Source: Owenia fusiformis (taxonomy: Eukaryota > Annelida > Polychaeta > Sabellida > Oweniidae). Taken from it: DNA of 64,000 nt. Made by a program: the position numbers and the translations under genes. The notes under the pieces are model-generated. The model did no database searches. It was not told where the DNA came from and was given only the letters and a program-made list of their open reading frames with translations. The stretch lies in assembly GCA_903813345.2 (NCBI GenBank), contig CAIIXF020000001.1, positions 39,403,366 through 39,467,365 on the forward strand, read 5' to 3'. Below, piece by piece: positions 15,201 to 24,200 of this stretch. How positions within the stretch are numbered: the first letter of the stretch is position 1; the number at the start of each line of letters is the position of its first letter.

Positions 15201-18200
15201 GCCCCATTATTTTTGTTTTTTTAAAGTTTTTGAACTCAACATGTAGATATGGAAGGGGGGATAAGTCAAAACAATCAAGAATATATCTAGCCTAGATAGA
15301 ACCTCTAAACTGAGTTTGTTAAATGTGTTTTAGAACGACCTGATATGGTGACCAACTTTCATGTTGTCACTCAGGACAAGCAGAGTGTTATGCTTGAATG
15401 GGATCCACCTAAAAGACCTGGTGTACAAAGATATAAGGTGAGTTTCAACCTACAGTTAATGCTGTAAAAACTATGAATATAGTACAGTCATTTGTGGATA
15501 AATTGAAGATATGTGGTCTTACTTTCATTAAAACAGTGATTGATATGGTTAGAATGAAAAATAAAATTATTCTTGAAATGAATGTTTGTTTTATTTCAGA
15601 TTGTGTATTATGGACGTGGCCAGGTTGATAATGATCTGGGAAATGAGTTGCCAAGGCGTACAAAGACAGTTACAAGGGACAATACTCGAGCTTATATAGA
15701 AAACCTAAACCCAAATTCAATCTACAACTTCAATATCAGTGCGAAATTTGAAAACAGCTGGGGACCAGCCTATCATACTGTGGTAGAAACAAACAAGGAT
15801 GGTTGGTCTACTCTACTATTTCACTAGAGTGTTCTATATAGGTTGCCGTTTCACGCACCTAGTGTGCTAGCCTGCGGGTGTAGCAGCCCGACAGTATTCA
15901 CATTGTTTATTCACCTCCCCTTTAGGGGGTATAGGCTCACCGAGTCTTATGTTTGCGCTGTGTGGAAGAATTTATGTACGTGTTGTGTGTCTGTTCCGTC
16001 CTGTTTGCTCAGTATGCATAGCCTGTATTTGTATTTTGTACTCTATATACACATACACATTATCTTAAATGTATAGATAAGTCGTAGGAATTATCACTAT
16101 CATACACGCTTCCATTTATGGTCATCCCATTCGATATTGTTGTAGATAAAAATTGTTATTTTAATATTTTAAACACTAAGTTCTCATTCAGTTCTATTAG
16201 TTTTAGTTACCCTTACTCAGTGTAAAACCTAGCACCATATTTTCTAGGAGTTACAATGGAGAAGGGTTCATGTAGTATTCAGTTGACTTTTACATACAGC
16301 CCTAATTATCTTCTCATCCCCCTCCCACTATATCACCTCAAAAATAACTCTTTTGCAGAATAATGATCAGTTAAAATGGTTAAACCTGTAATAATGAGCG
16401 TTCCATCACTGTTTTAGCTCCTCCCGTGTTTCCTGCCCCTGTTCCCAAGGTGGCAAACCCTGATGATTCTGTGACAGTTCAATTGACTAAAGCCTCTGAA
16501 GAACATGGCAAATTAAGCCATTATCTAGTGGTTGTTGTTCCTGAACACATGGCAACAAAGGATACAAACCTTTACACTGAAGATGAGGTAAATGTCAATG
16601 AAAACAATGTAAACAAGAATAAACGTGTGATTTACCTTTACAAAGCAATATTTGTGTATTTGAATCAGTTGAATTAGGAAATACAGTTTTCTCATTTTGA
16701 CAATTATTCAATTGTTAATGTTGTGTAAGCATAGCTTATTTGATATATCATTGGAAATATGACATATGTTAAGGCTGATCCTTATCATCATTTAAATGAA
16801 ATGTCTCTTAATTTAAATAAGAAATACCAAAATGGAACTTGACCAATGTAATTGGTTTACAGTTGAGCCCACCAGAAGATGACGATCTGAACCCATTGAT
16901 GAAGCCATATATCACTGCCTGGTTCTCACCCTCAGACCTCCCTGAAATGTTCAATGTAGGAGACCAAGAGATTTATGGGCGTTACGTCAACAGACCCCTC
17001 ATCAAGGGACAAACTTACAAAATGTTTGTTAGGGCATTTTCAACACAAACGGTAAGGCTTGATAAAGGGAACTTTTGTACCTTTAATAAGCAATCAAGTC
17101 TCATTGAAAAAAGACTAAAAGGTTCAGATGTCTCCTTGTAATTTTGATATAGTTCAATGTCAGATTGCTGACTGAGTTAGAAAGTGACACCTTTAACAAT
17201 CGGCATCATAAAATCAAATGGCCATTTACAGATATACGTCATAAATAAAATAATTATGGTTCTTGTAATCTTGTTACTATTGAAATCTCATTCGATTCAA
17301 TTCGATTCATTCGAATCAAAATTCTTTATGCATACTTCGCTTAGTGACTATTTCAGTAAATTGAATTATTTGATACGACCCTAAAAGTCGACACTGTGAT
17401 TTTGCATAGTTGTGTCATGTCATCTGAAGATTCTGTTTTGATTTCTAGGATCTGTATACATCTAGCAAGTTCTCTAAAAGCTTGAGGACAGACATGGTCG
17501 TCCAGACAATTACATCTGGCCCAATCTCCAAGAATGGCAACATTTGGCTCATCATCGGTGTCATCGGTGGTGTCCTATTCCTTGTCATTGTCTGCTCTAT
17601 CATTGCAGTGATCTGTGTACAGAGGTAACTCATATTTATGTTTATAGTTAGTCTTGTATCCGTCCCTTGTGATCACCACCCTAACATAGTCTTGCATCAG
17701 ATATTAACAATTGTTTCTGCTACAATATGATTTAAAGTCAATTTTTGTTTATCTACATGTGAGCTATTGGGTTATTGCACAAGTAGTATAACTGACTAGA
17801 GCATATGACTATTACAGTGCAATGATCAATGAATATAACATACCTAAAGAGCATTTGGGGAGGCTTGCTATATTTTCACAGTTCAAAATGAAGTTAATAT
17901 CATTATAGTTCACCCCCTCCTCCTATATAAAGAAATTTCAAAAGCTTTGATTGCCATTTACTTAATTTTCACTTGAGCGTCAACATTTCACTCCAAAATC
18001 TTCATTTACCATTTACATGATAGACGTTTCCAATAAATAATGCCATCTTTTGATCCATCAGAGAAACTAATATATTGGCTAGACTGATGATATCATTGGT
18101 TGTAGGTAGCAATATGCAAAAATAGTGCTAACTATTGCTAATTTTGATAAAGTACTACCTATGACATCATTAATCGAGCTGTAGTTTCTGTAGTTTCTCT

Positions 18201-21200
18201 GATTAATCAAAAGTGGCATGATTTATCAGAAACGTCTATTAAGATTGATCTTCATTAGCTTTTGATAGTTGGGCATAATCCTTTATAGCATAATATTTAC
18301 TGATTTGGTTGTTTTATCCCAAAAGTGACTCACAAATTATTTAAAACATCCCCATTTCTCACAGATATTCAAATATTACTTTATGTATGTTATAATTTAT
18401 GTATATCGATTTCATTAATTTATGAAATAGTCATGTAGTTGTATTTATTGTATTTATTTGATACCCTCAGAGATCTCAGGTATTGTATATAAATCATATG
18501 TTTTATTTGAAGGATTTGAACTTATGGCTTTAATCTTTATCTCCTGTCTAGATCTGGTTATATCAGTGTTTTCTATGTCAATCTTTTTCAGTAATTGCTT
18601 TTGTAGTTGTAGCCTTATTACAGAACTACAATGTAGTAATGGCATAAGTTAGTGCATGAGCAAATATTGTATTTTAGTAAAAGTATTGTAAAATATTATT
18701 GTTTTGTTTGATGACTGGAGGATGTGTTCAGATGGCATAATTTTACTTCATCTTCTTTTGTTTGTGTTTTTCTACATAAATGTATACTTCTCTTAAAAAA
18801 GGATGTGCTTTTCTTTAAAATTATATGTATCTAACTACATGTTTTATTGAACAGAATCTCCTTGTGGTCACAAAAACAGTATGCCTACGTGATATAAAAT
18901 GATCAGTGGAAATCTTACTCATTATTTTTACTTTGACTCTGAGAGGTTTGCCTCTTAAAGTGTTACACTTCAAGATTCTTATATGATTCTATAAGTAGTT
19001 TGAGAAACATATTGCCACAATGTACCAAAATGACAATCCTTCCGTTGACCATAAGGAACCAGTCCATTACCAAGAGTGGAATGTGATTCCATTTTAAGTG
19101 AGGCAATTATTCATTTCAAATCCAAATTGAAGTGTCTACTAAGGAATGACCTGACAGTTTAGTCTACCTAAATGCTTACCTGCTCTTTATTTTAGGCGAA
19201 AATCTCAACGAAAGCAGGCAGAAGTTAACCACAAGGAACCTGGAGTGACAAAGGCCCTAATGAGTGAAGTACCTGCCCATCCAACTGATCCTGTGGAAAT
19301 GAGGAGACTTAACTTCCAAACACCTGGTATGTCAACTTTAATCCTTTACAAGGCTCATTGAGTTCATCTTCTACTCTTATTTTAACAGTTAAATCTCTGA
19401 ACTCTAATTATATAGAACCAGTTGTTAGTCAGCCATAATTTTTATCCGCATAAAAAATGTTGATTTAGTGTACATATAATAATCATATTCTGATGAGTCA
19501 AAGCTTGACACTAAAACATGTGCATGTAGTATTAATTCAGTATTTTGCATTCTAGCCATGATGAACCACCCACCTATAGACATAACAGACTTGGCGAATC
19601 ACATAGACAGACTGAAGGCCAATGACAACCTACGCTTCAGCCAAGAGTATGAGTCAATAGAACCTGGTCAGTCATTCACCTGGGAGAACTCACACCTTGA
19701 GGTGAACAAGCCAAAGAATAGATATGCCAATGTCAGTGCATATGACCACTCTCGTGTTATACTACAGCCTGTTGATGGGATACCTGGAAGTGACTACATC
19801 AATGCTAACTACATGGATGGTTATAGGAAACAGAATGCATACATTGCCACACAGGTGGGGGTCTTAAGGAATTTACATGTTAAATGAAATTTTGTATGGA
19901 AGTGAAAAATTGCAAAATTCTCTCTGGAGGATATGTCTGCCAGTCCTACATGGGGCAAAATATATATCAGAAAACATTTCATTATATCCAAATAATATCA
20001 TAATGATATCAGGTTTTTTGATTATTTCAATAAACCTCTATGTATTTAAATATATATGTTATGCTTGTAGGGTGCCATGCCTGAGACATTTGGCGATTTC
20101 TGGCGCATGGTGTGGGAGCAACGTAGTGCTACAATTGTAATGATGACGAAATTAGAGGAGAGAACAAGGGTAAGTTTATCGAAATGTTGAACTTTTGTGA
20201 TGTCACAATATTGATTGATTTATAGTAGTGTTCCAAAGATGTACTCATATAGTCATTGATTGATTGTTTCTCGATTAATATAATTATACAGGTTGGTAAT
20301 TGCTGTCTCATAATAATAGTATAGATTTTTCATTTTGTTTGAAATGTTGTGTTTTCAGATAAAATGTGACCAGTACTGGCCAAACAGAGGCACAGAAACG
20401 TATGGCCTCATGCATGTGACACTTATAGATGTCACTGAACTGGCAACATACACCATACGCACCTTCCAGATATCTCGGGTAATTCACATTTCATTCACTA
20501 GAAACTCACTTGAAGTTTATAAATTTTAACACCTCAATTGCATCCTCATTCAGCTTTTCTCCAATGACCTCAATTGTTGATTGACAAATATAATTTTATT
20601 TTGTCCATATGCTATGACATCATATTGAATAAGACTGAATATGATTTACCTGGTCCAATATTTTCATATTTTCACCAGATATATGCTATTGACTGCTTGG
20701 AATAAAGACAATTGGATTTTTAATGTGTTAAAAATGCACAATGTACCTAAAGAGGAACAATTGAATTCTTTTCTCAAATATTCAATGAATCTCTTCACTT
20801 CCCCATCATTTCACTACACTCTATATGATATATTTGCACCTGCACACAGTGAATATGTAAACCTCTGTGATACACAAATTGTTTTACATATATTGCGACT
20901 TGCGAGTATTATGTACATACCATTGATCTCCCATATATTGGACCATTGGGGCATTTTAGAATATTGACTAGTTAGATGTCCTCGAGAATTACAGCTCTTG
21001 TACATGCATGAAATTAACAAGCATTGAATTGTCCTTCATTGATTTCCAAACTTATTACATCAAGAAAAATTCTCTTGTTTGTGTAATGTTTGGCAAACTT
21101 TGTCAAAACTTTTATCCATTGGCTATTTTGGTTGGATCCTCAAATAAGGCTATCCTATTAGGAATTAAAAGAATTAAGTTAATTTTGAATGTTAATTGGT

Positions 21201-24200
21201 CTTAAAAATGATATCTACTAAGTATAAGTTGAGAGAGGTGAAATGTGATCCTGTATATAGTAGTTTGTTCATGTGCCTTGATTGGAAGATTATACATTAT
21301 ATTGTTTGTTCAGTAACAGTGTGTCTCTGCATGCCCCTTTAATCAGCATTCTTTTCTTCCCTATGAAGCGTATGCGTAAGAAATCTGGGGAGAAGTCATC
21401 AAAGGTACAATCTAATGCCCTGTAGTTGCATGTTCTCAGTTCTATTATTCAGTTTCAACCTCCTATTTCATATTTTTACTTCAAAGAATAGTAAGTTGTT
21501 CACAGTAAAAAAGAATTTAATTGTTTAATGTGTTTCTGTGTTTCTGAGTTTTTTTGTAGTAAAAAATGAAATATTATTGGAATATTTTGGTAAAATTCCC
21601 TAAATATGAACCGATGAATAAGTTTTGATGTAAGCATGCAGAGACATTTATATTTTGTTTTATATTTACATAGTTTTGTCCAAAACAGTTGATTTCCCCT
21701 GTTATATTTACTTTAAGTGTTTTCAATTGACATTTTCAATATACATGTAGTATAATCATCGCAGGTTTTGTGGTTAACTCTCCCCACTTGGTGGTGGTTT
21801 TGTTTTGTATAGCTTTTGTCTAGTTATGGAACTAGTATTAACATCTTATTGTATAAGTAAGTCTAACAATTTTTTGGGCATGGAAATTATTTTTTATATG
21901 GAGTAGGCCAACAATTGCACTAAGTTTCTTACTAGTCACAGCAGGCAACTCAAGGCTCAACTACTAAGTTCTCAGACTGAGTTAGTTATGGAGTCCTGGG
22001 CCCTGTTGTAAGGGATGTATTATTATCAAACAACCTGTAGTGTAGAATTCTAGCATCATTATGTTTAACTGTCTTATTCCAAATTAATACATTCTAAATA
22101 AATCTTAATCCTCTTTAAATAGCTAGCAATCTATCAAGTCTACTTTAAGCATGTAGTTCTCTACTTTTATTAAGGATGAGGTCAATATGTTGCCACTTGT
22201 TGTCCCAAAACATAACTACACAAAATACTAATTGATGTTAATTGATTTTTATGTCACTACCAAAAACACACTTCAACATATTGACCTTGTCTTTGAGGAA
22301 CATATATCTGTGCAATACCATCATTAGGAAATAATTTAAGTTGTATATATTTTACAGCATGGCTATGGAGAGAAACGTGAAATTCGCCAGTTCCAGTTTA
22401 CGGCATGGCCCGATCATGGTGTACCTGATCATCCCACTCCTCTTCTGTTGTTCATGAAGAGAGTGAGGAATGCAAACCCTCCTGATGCTGGTGCTATGGT
22501 AGTACACTGCAGGTATGCATACACATATTTACAGCTAGTTTTTGTACTTGTTATATCATAATGTTAAAAATGCCTATGAATTGTACCTGCAATTTCTTGT
22601 GAAATAATTTTTTTTAAATCAGCCTGTTTTCCGAAATATATCTTGAGGCAATGCTGACTGTAGAATAATTCATGCAGGCCTAGAGAGAAAATATATACAG
22701 TTATTTATATCATTGGATCGTCGTCTCTATTTCAGCGCTGGGGTTGGTAGGACAGGAGCATTCATTGTTATTGATTCAATGCTAGAACGCATCAAGCATG
22801 AGAGACGTGTTGACATATATGGTCATGTTACATGCCTACGTGCCCAGAGAAACTATATGGTCCAGACAGAAGATCAGTATATATTTATCCATGATGCCCT
22901 TCTGGAGGCAGTCCAGAGCCTCAACACAGAGGTCCCTGCCCGCAACCTTTACGCCCATATACAGAAACTCACCCAACCGGAGCCTGGAGAGACAGTCACT
23001 GGCATGGAACTAGAGTTTAAAGTATGTACATTTTTGAATATCTGTCATTATTATTACAGGGTGTGATACAAGCACTGGCTTTTGATCTGGGCTATTGCTT
23101 CAGAATTATAGTAAAATAACCTTTGGGTCTACAAACCTTTTGATTAGGGGTGGGACGGATAACCGAAATACCGAAAAACCGCGGTTCATAGCCTTCGGAT
23201 CGGTTTTCGGATCACGGCCCTACTTTCGGATCAGCTTTTCGGATCGTTTTCGGATTAATATTTCATTGGTCAAGTATCAATAAAACAGTTAAAAACACTG
23301 TTTTACAGCAACATTTTTGATATTCCTAGTCCCTCCCTTGTCTGTCTTGTCTGTTGCTAGCTCACTCGTTTACTAGATTCGTTTCGTATCCGCATATTCG
23401 TATCCCTCTGTAATCAAACATGTGGTCCCTGGTACTATATTCTTTAGTCGTAAAAAACGCATCACAGAATAAAGGTTTCTACAAGCATAAATTAGTTATT
23501 TTATTGGTTGTATTAAAAGAAAGTGACAGTCAGCAGTGAAGTCAGAGACAAAGCAGCTAATCATGTCAATCAATACAAATCCTTAAAATGAATGAACCGA
23601 ACCAAAAAAACCGAACCGACGGCTGATGATCCGAAAAACCGAACCGAACCGAACCGAAACGAACCGTCCCATCCCTACTTTTGATGCGCCCTGTATCATT
23701 ATATCATTATAAGTATTATGTACATGTAGAAAGCATGCTTATGTTGATATTTTGAATGGAGTCTATTATCTAAAGAGCCTAGAAAGTTTATTTATTCAAT
23801 ACTCTAAACAACAATTTATTGACAAATATCTCATCTAAAATAAATATAAAAACTGTTGAATAACATTTCTCATTTTGTTTTCCAGAAACTGGCCAGCATC
23901 AAGGCTAATCCATCACGCTTTGTCTCCGCCAATCTACCAGTCAATAAATTCAAGAACCGACTGGTCAACATTCTACCATGTAAGTTTGTTCACCAATTTG
24001 TATTGGACATTTCATTACAAAGCAAATCTGTCCATATTCCTTTTTGAGAGACCATTAATACCAGAGTTAACAATAGAAGAAAGCATGTACTTTGTTCATC
24101 TACTTTTGAGTTGTTTATATCTTAGTACTATATATTAATAAATCAGAAACAAATACATTGTAACCTATTCTGATGAAGAAAAATGTTACACTGTAAAAAC

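Noticed and set aside
17445-17633. Minus-strand open stretch over the LAR transmembrane exon
   Set aside because: Exact antisense shadow of an exon supported by homology and splice sites.
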